Source of the DNA: Abelmoschus esculentus | Lineage: Eukaryota; Streptophyta; Magnoliopsida; Malvales; Malvaceae | Reading direction: 5' to 3' | Assembly (NCBI GenBank): GCA_035048815.1 | Contig: JAUCBN010000003.1 | Span: 18,150,001-18,214,000, forward strand | DNA: 64,000 nt | In this document: one piece after another, positions 45,076-57,215 of the stretch | How the letters are laid out: each line of letters starts with the position of its first letter | Numbering within the stretch: the stretch's first letter is position 1 | Notes under the pieces: generated by a model | What the model saw: only the letters and a program-made list of their open reading frames with translations | What the model was told of the DNA's origin: nothing | The model's database searches: none | Made by a program: the position numbers and the translations under genes

Positions 45076-46191
45076 CTAAAGCAAACAAGTGAGGAAACTG
45101 CTCCTCCATGTTTTTCCTTGTCTCCCAAGTTGCTTCTTCAACACCCGGTGTTTCCAAAGCACTTTAACCAAATCTATGATCTTTACTCGAAGAACCTTTG
45201 TATCCACATCCAAAATCGTCACTGGTTCTTCCTCATAACTCATATTCGCTCTTAACTCAATCTCCTCTACTAAATCAACATGAGAAGGATCTGAACTATA
45301 CTTACGAAGCATCGATACATGAAAAACATAATGCATCCAACTCAAATCTACCGGCAACCTCAACCGATAAACAACAGGACCAATTCGCTCTAATACCTCA
45401 TTCATCCCAATAAAACGAGGACTCAACTTACCCCTACGTCCAAACCCTAACACCTTCTTCCACGGAGAACCTTAAGAAACACTTTATCTCCAACAACATA
45501 CTCTATCTCTCTACGCTTTAAATCGGCATAAGACTTCTGCCTATCCGAAGCTTCCTTAAGTTTAGCATAAATAAACTTAACCTTCTCATCCTTACCTTTT
45601 AAACTTGAGGCAAAGAAACATACTTTTGTCCAACTTCCTTCCAACACAAAGGTGTACGACACCTATGCCCGTATAAAGCCTCAAACGGTGTCATCTATAT
45701 ACTCGCTTGGAGCTATTGTTATATGCAAACTCCACCAAAGGCAACTGTTTCTCCCAAGAACCTTGAAACTCAATGATGCAACATCTCAACATATCCTCCA
45801 AAGTTTGAATAACACGTTCAGACTGGCCATCTGTCAGAAGATGATAAGCAGTACTAAGCTAAGCCTTGTACCTAAAGCAACCTACAAACTCTTCTCAAGA
45901 CATAAAGATAAAGCGTGGATCTCTATCCGATATGATCAACTTAGGTACACTATGCAACTTTATCACCTCAAAAACATACAACTCTACCAACTTATCCATA
46001 AAACACGTCGTATGCACGGCAAGAAAATGTGCACACTTTGAAAACCTATCAACAATCACCCATATAAAATCCTTCTTGGACTCCGTCACATCTTTCTTTA
46101 AACCAACCCAAAAGTACACACTTTTGAGATCTATATACATCTTCACTCTACCCGGATGCATAGCAAACGAACTAGTATGTGCTTTTGCCAA
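45076..46191 (-). pseudogene. integrase and chromodomain of G3 (internal deletion, frameshifts)
   Basis: Integrase inserts the cDNA and its chromodomain targets chromatin. The N-terminal part (46191) reads HPGRVKMYIDL then FWVGLKKDVTE and jumps in frame to KKDFIWVIVDRFSKCAHFL. The Cys pair of the HHCC module and the first catalytic Asp, which should lie between them, are deleted. LIISDRDPRF (second Asp) and, in another frame, DGQSERVIQTLEDMLRCC (catalytic Glu) remain. 45453-45076 holds the C-terminal domain (GRRGKLSPRFIG, YVFHVSMLRKY) and a chromodomain-type end with DLVKVLWKHR. A frameshift there hides the usual ATWE motif. The enzyme cannot be active. Confidence 0.85.
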
Positions 46192-46385
46192 AATAGCTTA
46201 CCTCAACTCAACATCATCCGGCACCACAATCTGACCCCTAAACCACAATATCTCATCATCATCAAAATGATACTCGGTTGGTCTACCCTCAGCAATATCC
46301 TCCACAAAAGGTACCAACGTCTCATCCTCTAACTGTTTCACCTTATCATCTCAACCAAGATAAGTTTTACTTACTACTCCACCAC

Positions 46386-46577
46386 TCAACTACCTTTCTT
46401 TGAAATACTCAACTCAGCAAACATCACCCTCAACTCAACTGTCTTCTTACGGCTCAAAGATTCAGCCATCACATTAGCTTTCCCCGGATGGTATGCAACA
46501 GACAACCCATAATTACCCTCTTCGGACAACCAACAGATTCTTTCCTCACACCAAAGCAACCATGCACAACCCACCAC
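46386..46577 (-). pseudogene. RNase H C-terminal fragment of G3
   Basis: AYHPGKANVMAESLSRK matches the highly conserved end of the gypsy RNase H domain (YHPGKANVVADALSRK). The sequence before it is poorly conserved. It lies just upstream of integrase, as expected for Ty3/gypsy order. Confidence 0.75.
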
Positions 46578-46619
46578 ACCATCTCAACCTTTACAGAAAA
46601 CATAACTCAAAAGGAAACC

Positions 46620-49059
46620 CCTTAAGATTGATAACCAACTCTTGATAACCGCAACGGTTTTCATACCACCACCATCGAGCTAACCTGATTTTTGACATCC
46701 TCCCACATACCAGGTAACCAACTAAGCCTTTCACCAATCTCCACTCCACACATCAAGCTTCAAACTAACTTTGTACAAAACTGTCAACACTGTCTTAAGA
46801 AAATTCCAACAACAACAACAACTTTATATGAGTCATATTAACCATATCACAACATCACAATATATCATCCATTTACCTATGAATGATAAAACCCAACATC
46901 CAAACGGCAACCTATGTTGGTCTCAAAAACTCTCAAATCTTATCATATTATAGATACACCACTCACACATCTTTCCAATGGGACTTAGAAACCTAAGAAA
47001 ACCGTACTCAAACAAACGATTGATCCATCAACCCTCATAGGAAAAACTCCATACCATTCATAGAACTTACTACCAAACTTATGATGATTCTTTCCGACTT
47101 CAACCTTGGCACTTTTACTACTAATAATAATCCAAAGAAAATTGATACTCACTTTTACCTTATCAGCAAGATAAACATCTACACATGATTCAAACATAAT
47201 CCAAACAAGCTCAGTCGAAAACACATGTTTTCCCCACCTTGTACCACAACACTTACCACCAACCACACGGAAAAAGATTACCATAATCCCCGATCAAGAT
47301 ACCATTCCATCTCGGCACTTTTCGAAACAACCATGTGGCTCACCTAACACAAAAAGATTCTCAACACAAAACTAAACCTTGCCAAGAACATATCCTTCAC
47401 TAGACCCTCAACAAACACCTTGCCACGACTTGTCCCCGATCAACGTTACCAAGGTAGAGTCCCACTCATAGCTTCACCATTTAACTAGGTCTCCCTATAG
47501 GTTAACCGAACATCTTCCCTCGTAACTCCACAACAACCCAGGCTTACCCCATATAACAAACTCCCATTGCAAACACCCTTATGTAAGCCAAGTCATCCTC
47601 GATAGCTAACATTCTACAAAACATACCACACAAGAAACTTACCAACTTTGTACCAAACCCAACATTGTACTCATCTCAACGATAATATCCCCAACTTAAG
47701 ATTTAGCCACCATAATTAACTCAACACTATGTTTCAAACTTTAAGATCCACACATTGTTAAGTGCCTTGACACTTAACCCAAAACTCCTTCCCAATATCA
47801 ACTCATTGACAAACCAACTCTTACCTTAACTATACCACAACAAAATCCAAGCTCGTAGAACTATTTCTTCCACTCGCTCTAACATCTCTTATTTTATAAC
47901 CTTGCCAAAATAGTAACCATATTGATGAAACATCCACAAACATGAACCCACCGAACACAAACCCTCATAACACTTTTCGATAAAAACAAACTCGTAAGAC
48001 TGAACAAATGATACAAACCATAAACTGTTCAGCGGTCTCTGATACACCACTTCAAATATCATCACAAACTAACTTTAGTCGAGATATATCCAAATTAACA
48101 CCTTACAAAACCAGCATGTACACTTTCCTCCTGTATAGTACAACCAAACCTCTCAAGGTCACAACAATCCATGCTTTAAACCCATGATACCACAAAGAAT
48201 TCCATGTAACTAATTTTATTTTCTTTCCCAACATGAAAACAAAACAACATCTTTTCCACAAAACAATTTCACATTACTCAGGGAAAACACCAACCCGCCT
48301 TACTCTACAAAACATGCTGCAACCTTTTTACAACCTCCAAACCCTAATTAGAGAGAATCCGCAAAACTCAGCCTTACCTTAAGTAATGACCAACTCACAC
48401 TAACCATAACTCAGGGTATTTATCTCGGTTTCAAACATTCATAACTCTGAGACCAACCACTCATTCCTCATCCATGACTATTCCCTAACCAAAAGGGTAA
48501 CTTGCCCATTACACATCCAACTCAACACCACAAGAAAGCCCTTTCAACCCTTTTTTTTCACACCTTCACCCTAAAAGAACCAACCATACTCCACTTACAC
48601 CCTCAAAGAGCTACTCGCAAGTGTGAACAAATGTATGCATGATTTCTTGTATACCCTCTTAAATGCCTACGGAAGTGCATGTGCATGTAAATGCAATTTC
48701 TAATGTCATGCTTAAGAATGCATACATGTCCTACATTATCTATAGATATATACATATATCTGCTCTTACTCTAAGCATGATTGTTGTTCACACTCGCAAA
48801 CAACATCCTTAATTCCAACAACTTCAACTATTATCTTGTTAACTACTCCTAAGTTAGATTAGCTACACCCGTACCAGGTTCAGCAGACTAAAATACACCC
48901 GAAAGAACGGTGCAACACCCTAAACTGACCTTCCTTCCTAACCGAAGGCACACTCACGGAGGAAGAAGAAATTACTCTTCCTTAGCATTCGTTTCATCCT
49001 CAATCTTGACCATCAATATTCATACCAACCCTAGCTCGTGACTTACGCCTCAGAAGCAT
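46620..49059 (-). other. unrecognised C-rich interior of G3
   Basis: Where gag, protease and reverse transcriptase should lie, the + strand is C/A-rich with few long frames and no motif I can recognise. The longest minus frame (46985-47284, 99 residues) has no family resemblance. A frame starting at 49059 with MLLRRKSRARVG could be the remains of a gag start, as it lies ~300 bases after the primer site, but it is stopped early. Short arms AGTGTGAACAA and its inverse occur at 48620-48630 and 48784-48794. Confidence 0.45.
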
Positions 49060-49363
49060 ATTCCAAAAACTTTAAACATATAATTTAAAACATAATATTA
49101 AAATAAAATAAACTTACATTCGGGCGAGATCCAAGGGAAAATTGAGAGCATCTGGAAAAAAAATATGTTGGCATTGGCAATATGTAACCGATAACCCCAG
49201 TTTAACCATCATTACTTAAAGTACAATTATCATGAATAGATTTTCACACACCAACAACATATCATGCTCAATCACACATATCATGATCAATCGCACATTT
49301 AAACACACAACTTAGCAATCCTACACATGATTTAACCAACCAACTATACACTTTACAAACCTG

Positions 49364-49375
49364 GCTCTGATACCA
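49364..49375 (-). promoter_or_regulatory. tRNA-iMet primer-binding site of G3
   Basis: The minus strand reads TGGTATCAGAGC exactly, five bases from the 5' LTR. Confidence 0.92.
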
Positions 49376-49380
49376 CCAAA

Positions 49381-52300
49381 TGTAACCCCCTTAGCCTGAC
49401 CTAGATGGAACCGGCACTAATGGGTTACACAGGGAATATCAAAATAAACCCGCGAAGGTTCAATTCGATAAACAACCCTAAAACCGTTATATATTTTTTC
49501 TTCTGTATGCATAATTGTATTCCTATATGTCAAGGTCTCATACATGGCATTAACGGAAACAATCCGATCATAAATAAACATCTGATTAAACACTTAAGTA
49601 AATTAAGGACTAAAACATAAAACTTTTAAATTTTAATAACAAAGTAGGAATTCTTTTTATCAAAGTTCAATTAAACATACAAGTATCCCTCACAGAAAAT
49701 TTCAAGTCAAACGGAGTATTCTAACTTCATCAATTGCATGTTTCACTAATTTAAGGACCAAAATGTAAATCTTTCAGATTATAAGGACTTATTCCAAATT
49801 GAGTTATCCATCTTGAAATTAAATCAACTTTATGCATCCATGAGAAATTTCAGCTCAAAATAACATTTGTAGATACCCTAATTGAACAAAGAAAGATATT
49901 CGGGACTAAAATGTAATTTTCAACAACTATCAATTTTTAGCAACCAAAGGTTTCGAAACCTTTCATAAAGGTTTTGAAATTTTTCGCGTCCAATAACTTT
50001 CCAGAATCGAATTTTCCCTCAAGGTTTTGAAACCTTCCTGAAGATTTCGAAACTGTTTGGCAAAGGTTTTGAAACCTTCCCTAAGGTTTCGAAACTTTAG
50101 GTCTGGAACCTAAAAATTCTATCACACTAAGTGAACATAATCGGCTCAAACACAATCATCAATCACTATTAACTATATGCATTAATCCTAAGCATAAATA
50201 GCAACATATAACACATGATTATCAACGTCAAGAACATCAAGCAAACTATAGGCATGCTACCTAGAACATGATTAAAAATATAAGGACCATGCAAGTACAT
50301 GCTTCAACAATCCAAACATCACCATAGTTCATCAATTAACAATCAAGCAACATAAGTCTTATTTCAATATAAACCAAAGTCAAGTTCACACTCCTCACAT
50401 AGGTTGGGTTTACACATTGCCAAGCCCTAACTTATTTGTCAAAATATACCGAATTGGAAGTAACCTTTCTCCTTGGTTTCCTTTCTCCGAATGTAGTCTC
50501 GAGTGCCTTTATTTTTTACAAGGATGAAAAGAGAGCCTAAGCAAACATGCTTAGTGAGAAAGCTCTACACAAGATCATCAATGCATCTATTTAAAACCAT
50601 AAAGAAACCATAGTTTGCAATGCATCATTATAAACATGCATACTTAACATTCCACGTCCATGTCTATAATATCAAATCACTTTATTGAGTATGTTCAACA
50701 TTATCAATACATTTCATGAATGATGCACAATGTTTTCTTTTAATCCATGTATGTATATTGACTTCTAGTGATCACTTATTGTGAACCTTAAGTTCACTGA
50801 ATACACGGATCCATTGTTAGAGACCATTAGTCTCGTCATGACACCAAATCACCATTGACATGACACCAAGTCACCATTGACATGACACCAAGTTACCATT
50901 GACATGACACGAAATCACCATTGATATAACACGAAGTCACCATTATAGCACTACCACGTACGATTGGACACATATTCACCTTTGTTACGTGTAGGCGGCT
51001 CTACCACGCACGATTGGACACAAAGTCACCCTTGTTACGTGTAGGCAATATTCTTTATTCACAATAATGTTTATAGTGCACTTAAGACAATCCTAATGAC
51101 ATGTTATTCGTATTCGAATCTAAAGTTAGTGTTACTAAGCCCATATCATATTCAAATATACATGAAAATTTGCTGCTCATAATGCATGCATAATATGTTC
51201 ACAAATGAACCAAATGTCATGCCTAACGGCACCATCAATTTCAAGGCAAATAACCACATAATATTCCAATTCATTTTCAGCTCATAATGCATCCATAATG
51301 TGTTCAACAAATGAATCGAAAATCATGCCCAATGACACCTTTAATTTGAAGGCAAATAACCACATATATTCCAAATTCATTTTCCATGTTTTCCCTAACC
51401 ATTAATGTCTTTTTAAACCATGCATTTTCAGCAATTATCTCATGCATGCATCATTTCAAAATCATATTTATGCATTTCCAAGAATCTTATTGCATTATCA
51501 ACATCAATGCCTTTACCGAATGTTGCCGAAACTCATGTTAATATATCAAAAACATTTACTTTACTTACTCTTGAACTATGGAAAGTTTTCACACTCTTCC
51601 ATAGTCCCCAAAATAGAACAGTACCAATGCGATTCGCTTTAAGTCTGAAAAACACTCACCGACAAGCAAAACGAGCTTTCGTTGATATCCCGATGACCAC
51701 ACCAATGCACCAGCACTCAAGCACCTTCTTGCACTACCTATACAACATTAAAAACAGAGCATTCTCACATTATAACATGCTTAAACCATCATCCGTATCA
51801 TACCTCCACAACACTATCGAAAAACCTAGCCGAAAACACCGAAACTTAGCCGAAACGTATCCGAAATATCATCAGCCCAAAACCTAATGAATCTAATATC
51901 TAATCCACTTCAATTATTAACCAAAAACACATTCGAACCATCCTTATATCTCCAGCAATATTAAAACACTTAAAACAGCCCCTAAAACAACCAAAAAACA
52001 CCTTAAAACAACACCGAATGCATTATTACAGGATTAAATTAATGTGTCATCAATTAAAGACTCAATTAATCATTTAATTGACATAATAAAATAATTAAAT
52101 CCATCTAATTACAACATTGAATGAGATCTAAAAAGATTTCACAAAAACATTCATAAAATCATTAGATTTAGCATTGAAAACATAAAATCAAGTTTCATTT
52201 AAAGATTAGCAAACTAATACTTGGGAATTTCAATAAAGAATCTTAGAAAAAGAGTTAAAATCCAGCAAATTACCTTTGAAATCTATCCACCAAAAAGATA

Positions 52301-52912
52301 AAAATTTCTCTTCTTGATTCCTTGCAAATTGTTGTTGATTTAGTAAAATTGATGATTAGGTTTTGTAAAGAATGAAGAGATGATTAAAATGAAGTAATTC
52401 TTGTTGAAAAAGGTGGAAAAATCAGCAAGGAATTGAAGAAAATAGATGAAGGAAAATGGAGAGAAAATGAGAGAAAATAGGTAGTTAAGTGAGAAAATGA
52501 TTATCATCTTTTAATAAACTAATTAAAAAGCATTTTGGTGAATAAATCATTATTTAAAAATTAAATTAGGTTTATGTCCCTCTAAGGATTCTAAGTATAG
52601 CTTGCTTTCCAATTTAGTCACTAAAAATAACAATTTCCGAAAATTACAAATTAAATCCTCCATTGTTTTCCAAAAATTATAATTTGGTCACCAATGTATA
52701 ATTAGACACAATTTAAAGTTCAAAATACATTCTTTTAATTTTGAAACATCTTTTTAATATTTTTAAACCGTATTCCAAAATTGTTACTTTTTTGATTAAA
52801 ATATTTTTATTTTATATTTCCCCGGAATAACGAACCAGAGAATCTGATTCGACCCGAATCGAATTCTTCTAACTAAAGCCTAAACTACTAACCCCAAAAT
52901 CGGGATGTTACA
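49381..52912 (-). repeat. 5' LTR of G3 (uninterrupted)
   Basis: 3532 bases from TGTAACCCCCTTAGCC to TCGGGATGTTACA. It contains the palindrome cluster (49945-50098, six copies), the 22-base tandem array (50837-50946) and the empty version of the A3 insertion site (GAATGATGCA at 50718-50727). Confidence 0.92.
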
Positions 52913-52917
52913 TAACA

Positions 52918-55264
52918 ACTATTTAATTTCATGATCTATATGCTCAAGCCTTAACAAACATATATTCGATGCATGCTATTCATTAATCAATTTTCATTTC
53001 TCAAGCTTTCATTAAACGATTCATATCAAGGGCTACACTTGGCCATGTGTTCATTTTCAATGTCAATAACCATTTCACATTCAAGTGCTACTCATAGCAT
53101 CAATTACATTTCAATGCTCAATATCAATACATGATCAAGTACTAATGCTTCTCAAGCCAATACGTGCACATATAGTTCACAATTAATCTTTTAGTCTTTC
53201 ATTTAAGTTTGTGTGATGCCTTGGTATAGTTAGACAAGGTAAGCAAGTCAACAAGAGTGTCACGAAGATACTAACAAGAGTACCACAAAGGTACTAACAA
53301 GAGTATCTTAAAGATACTAACAAGAGATACCCATGGTATCTAACAATAATGACTAACCACCAATCAATGGTACCCATAGTACCGAACAAGAGTACTGAAG
53401 TACTAAACAAGAGTGCCGAAGCACTAAACAATGATCTCAAACTCTAGGCATGCCGTATTACCTATGACCAACTATCGACCAAGGTTCAATACCTTTTCCA
53501 TATTCATTTGATCATTATTCAATTCACATTAATCAAGTTCATGTTACCAAAGGCAATTATTTATAACATGCTAATCACAAAGGCATCAATCATGCTATTA
53601 TCATATCATTCATAACATGTAAACGTATAACATGCATATCATGTCATCAATTCAACATTTAAATCATTATATGCATACTTCATACATGGTTCACATACCT
53701 GGCATCCGTAGCCGCGTGCTGTTACTTACCTCGGCATTTCCGAGCTATGCAAATGCTAAGCTAGTACTAACAATCTAGCAAGCAACTCATATCGTCAAAT
53801 AAGTTATTTAACATTAAGCCTCCTTCCCTTATTTACCGAATATAGATCAGTCCATTTATATGAAATATCAATTTAAATAAACAAAGGATGGTTAGGACCC
53901 TAGGTCCTAACCCTAAGGTTTGCCACACTCACTATTGGTTCCAAGCAACTATGGGTTGTAGATAGTGATCCCTTTGCCTCTCTTCCTTGCCACTTCGATC
54001 ATTTCTTCTTCGTTATCCTCTTCCTTCGGATTCTCTAGCAACCATATTCATACAATGATTCATTAGGACACATTCAGCCATCTAATTCGAGTGATCATAG
54101 GCTTATCAAATGCAAATGTGTGTATTTGTTCATTACGGACAGTTTTGTTATCCTTTAGCGAAACGATCATATCTCCTAGCTCCCTTGTCCGATTTTAGCC
54201 CATTTTACCTCTTCGGAAAGCTAGTAAGACCCTCTACAAGTAAGATTTAACCTTACATTTTATTTGTTTCCTGATCAATACCAGATTTCATTCGGATCAG
54301 ACCTATCCGATTTTGGGACTATTCGGACAGCCCTTACAGAAACGCTTATATCTTTCTCTACCGAACTCGTATTGTGGTTCCATAAATTTTCACTTAAACT
54401 AGTTATATAGGAGTATCATACTTTAAAATTTCAGCTTCTAATTCCTTAAATCCCGACCTAGGGAATTTTCTCAAAAGTGCTACCCGGAATAGCATTTCTA
54501 GATATTTCTGGCTAATTCTCATATCATACATTTAATTCCTAATCCACAAATCATTTCCATGAATTCCCAGCATCTCAAATATGAAATTAACATCAACCAT
54601 TTTCCAATTTCATCATCTTATCGAATCAACAATATATAAACAACATTTACAAGAACCCAAATTCAAGATTCTTAGCTTAATGTTCATTCTTCCAAAACCC
54701 ACACTCAAATGAATGCTAACCTTCTATTTAGGCATTATAGAAACCTAATTTAACCCAAAGCACCATAAAATATTCAAATCCCAAAAGCTTACAACCCTAA
54801 AATTTTCAATTTAGAGAGAGGTGAACTTACCAAGTTAATCGGGTGTGATTCTTTAGTCATTTTTTCCTCTCATGCAAAGCTCTTAACCCTTTTCCATTAG
54901 CTTTTCCCAAAATCTCTCACAAAACTCTTTTCTCTCTTCCAATTTGTTTCTAACGAGAATTTGGGAAAGAGGGGGAGGAAGGAAGATGACACTCACATCT
55001 TCATTAAAAGTGTGAAATTTCAACCTTGTCCCTCAAGTTATAACTAAGTTTAACTATTTAGAAAGGGTAGTCTATGGAAGTCTAGCATTTTCCATGCAAT
55101 ATTTATGTTTCTTATTTAATTCACTTTGGCCACCTCTATTTAACCCTTCATATTTTTCTTTTATTTCAAGTAAGTCCCTTTTATTATACAATTTGACTTC
55201 CACTTAATCATCTCTATTATCAATTGGTCATGTTTATCTCTTGGGTCCTTTTTAAGGTGTTACA
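52918..55264 (-). mobile_element. G4 5' LTR, main part
   Basis: It continues the LTR broken by G3 and ends AAGGTGTTACA (55264). Its sense-strand start is therefore TGTAACACCTT, as in related chromovirus LTRs. It contains a hairpin array at 53256-53425. No target duplication can be tested because the other LTR is missing. Confidence 0.7.
53256..53425. repeat. array of seven covarying hairpins in LTR G4
   Basis: Small stem-loops sit at 53256-53272, 53279-53295, 53302-53318, 53326-53340, 53369-53383, 53391-53404 and 53412-53425. The stems are AGTGTC/GATACT (one G-T pair), AGTACC/GGTACT, AGTATC/GATACT, GATACC/GGTATC, GGTAC/GTACC, AGTACT/AGTACT and AGTGC/GCACT. The first three repeat at exactly 23 bases. 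Linkers read mostly AACAAG. Confidence 0.8.
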
Positions 55265-55948
55265 ACAAGTCTCTTGACCTCTTTTGGGTTATTAAGGATG
55301 GTTATCCATTGAATAACTGTGAGAGTGTTCTATACTCGAGTGATTAAGTTTTTCCTCTTTCAGAAATGAGAGCCATTTCATCTTTTCTCTTTTAAGGTTT
55401 TTATTTTTTTTATTCGTTATAGATATTTTCGTATTTAAATTTCTTTATTTGGCTCTCTTTTTAAGTAATAAAAGTTATCTATATTATTTTAAAAAATTAA
55501 GGTAAATCACACGGATAGCCACAATACTATAGGGTTGGTATCGAAATGGCCACAATGCTTTAAAAAGCGTTAAATATACCGTTGAACTATTAAAATGATA
55601 TTGAAATAGCCACCGACCGTTAAAAACTAACAGATATGATGACGTGGCAGTTAAATTACACATTTACTCCCTATCATTCATACATTTTTTAAATTTAATC
55701 CTAATTTTAATATAATAAAATAATTTAATTAGGTGGTGACACATGTCACTACCTTATTGAAAAATATTATATATATATTTAATTAAAGGAGAAAAACAAA
55801 ATAATGGCACCATCTAATTAAAGAAAAAAACAATATACTACAAACTTGCTCGGAAAGTCAAACGCAAGACCAAGGATAGGAAGTTATGGGGCTTTGCCAT
55901 CAGGCTAAAACCATCCTTTAAATATAAAACATTAACATTTAGTATATC
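55265..55948. other. AT-rich intergenic DNA with degenerate repeats
   Basis: There is no gene. 55500-55680 has a run of phrases such as GGATAGCCACAATACT and GAAATAGCCACCGACCG that look like an old dispersed repeat. The rest is AT-rich. Confidence 0.45.
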
Positions 55949-56613
55949 TTTTTGTTTCTATTATTTGTTCCTTTATATTTATTTATTTTTAATTTAATTG
56001 AAAATAATAATTAAATTATTATATAATAAATTTAAAATTTAAAATTAATAAAATTTTATTTATAAACCCTAAATCCTAAATGTTAAACCCTAAATTCATT
56101 TAAGTTTTTAAATTATAATAAAAATCCATTAAATAAGATTTAGAGTTTATGGTTAAACCCTAAATTCTAAATTCACTTAATAAACCTTAACCCCTAAACC
56201 TTAGACCTTAAACCCTAAATTCAAATATTATATTTTAAATTATATTTAAAATTTTATTTAAAAATATTAAACCCTAAATCCAAATCTAAAAACCTAAATC
56301 TAAAACTTTTAACTCTAACCCTTTAAGTCTCAAACCCCAAATCCTAAATATCTATTTGAATTTAGATTTTAGGGTTTATAGTTTCTTATGTGAATTTAGG
56401 GTTTAGAGTTTAACCACAAACTCTAAATCTTATTTAATGAATTATTATTATTATAATTTAAAATTTTAAATGAATTTAGCGTATAGGGTTAGGGTTTATA
56501 AATAAAATTTTATTAATTTTAAACTTTAATTTATTATATAATAATTTAATTATCATTTTTAATTAAATTAAAAATAAATAAATAGAAAGGAACACATAAT
56601 AGAAACAAAAATT
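55949..56613. mobile_element. foldback element with telomere-like inner arms
   Basis: Arms of about 220 bases are inverted: TTTTGTTTCTATTAT...TGTTCC...TTATTTATTTTTAATTTAATT on the left matches the reverse of the right end. Toward the centre both arms become degenerate CCCTAAA repeats (left) and TTTAGGG repeats (right). There is no coding capacity. Confidence 0.8.
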
Positions 56614-56914
56614 TTAACGAGCGTATAGTTACGTACTATTATGTGAACCCCTCTCGAATAAAATTATATGTTTGTTGATAAAATAAAATAAGTGTATGTT
56701 AATAATGGTAGCAACTAAACCGAAATTAGGGTAAACAACACCATAGGCGACCACATTATTCTCGTTTTTCCTTTTATCATCAATCTATTATTTTTCTGAA
56801 TTTTTTAATAACAAATGATCAAAATAAAAAAAAATACAATTCAAGTGATGATTTTGTCAAAAATAATAGTTTAGTTACGAAAATGAAAAAGCATTAATAA
56901 CTTAGTAATCAATG

Positions 56915-57215
56915 ATATTATTTACCCTAATTAAATCAATTATTTTTTAATTAAAAAAATTTATTACATCATCTATATATAGATTAATATATATATAATT
57001 TTTAAATACAAAATGAAACCTTATTTTTATGGATAAATAGTGATAGTAAGTACCGATGAATACAATATCCCAGGACAGTGGGAAGTACAAGGAATGGACA
57101 TTGGGAGATAAGGATAAAACCTTTCATTTTCTTTATATATGAACTATACATATTTAATATTTATGCACTTATATTTATCTTTTTAGGACAAGATTTTAAT
57201 TTTTGGTTAATATTT
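56915..57215 (+). repeat. direct repeat, copy 1
   Basis: TTAAATCAATTA...TACATCATCTATAT...GGACAGTGGGAAGTACAAGG...GATAAGGATAA...ATATTTATGCACTTATAT is repeated in the same order at 58895-59215. Substitutions and indels are numerous. Confidence 0.65.

Larger units (their letters stand above)
33217..52912 (-). mobile_element. G3: Ty3/gypsy chromovirus with both LTRs, carrying nested A3
   Basis: Flanked by a perfect TAACA duplication (33212-33216, 52913-52917). The 3' LTR (33217-34606 plus 42914-45033, about 3.51 kb without A3) and the 5' LTR (49381-52912, 3532 bases) are full-length and alignable. A tRNA-iMet primer site lies at 49364-49375 and a polypurine tract at 45034-45051. The internal region (4347 bases) keeps integrase and chromodomain sequence near the 3' side, but gag, protease and reverse transcriptase are not recognisable. 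The element is therefore non-autonomous. Confidence 0.92.

Noticed and set aside
53256..53425. CRISPR-like array
   Set aside because: The units are 14-17-base hairpins joined by short similar linkers, not identical repeats with unique spacers, and the DNA is a plant LTR.
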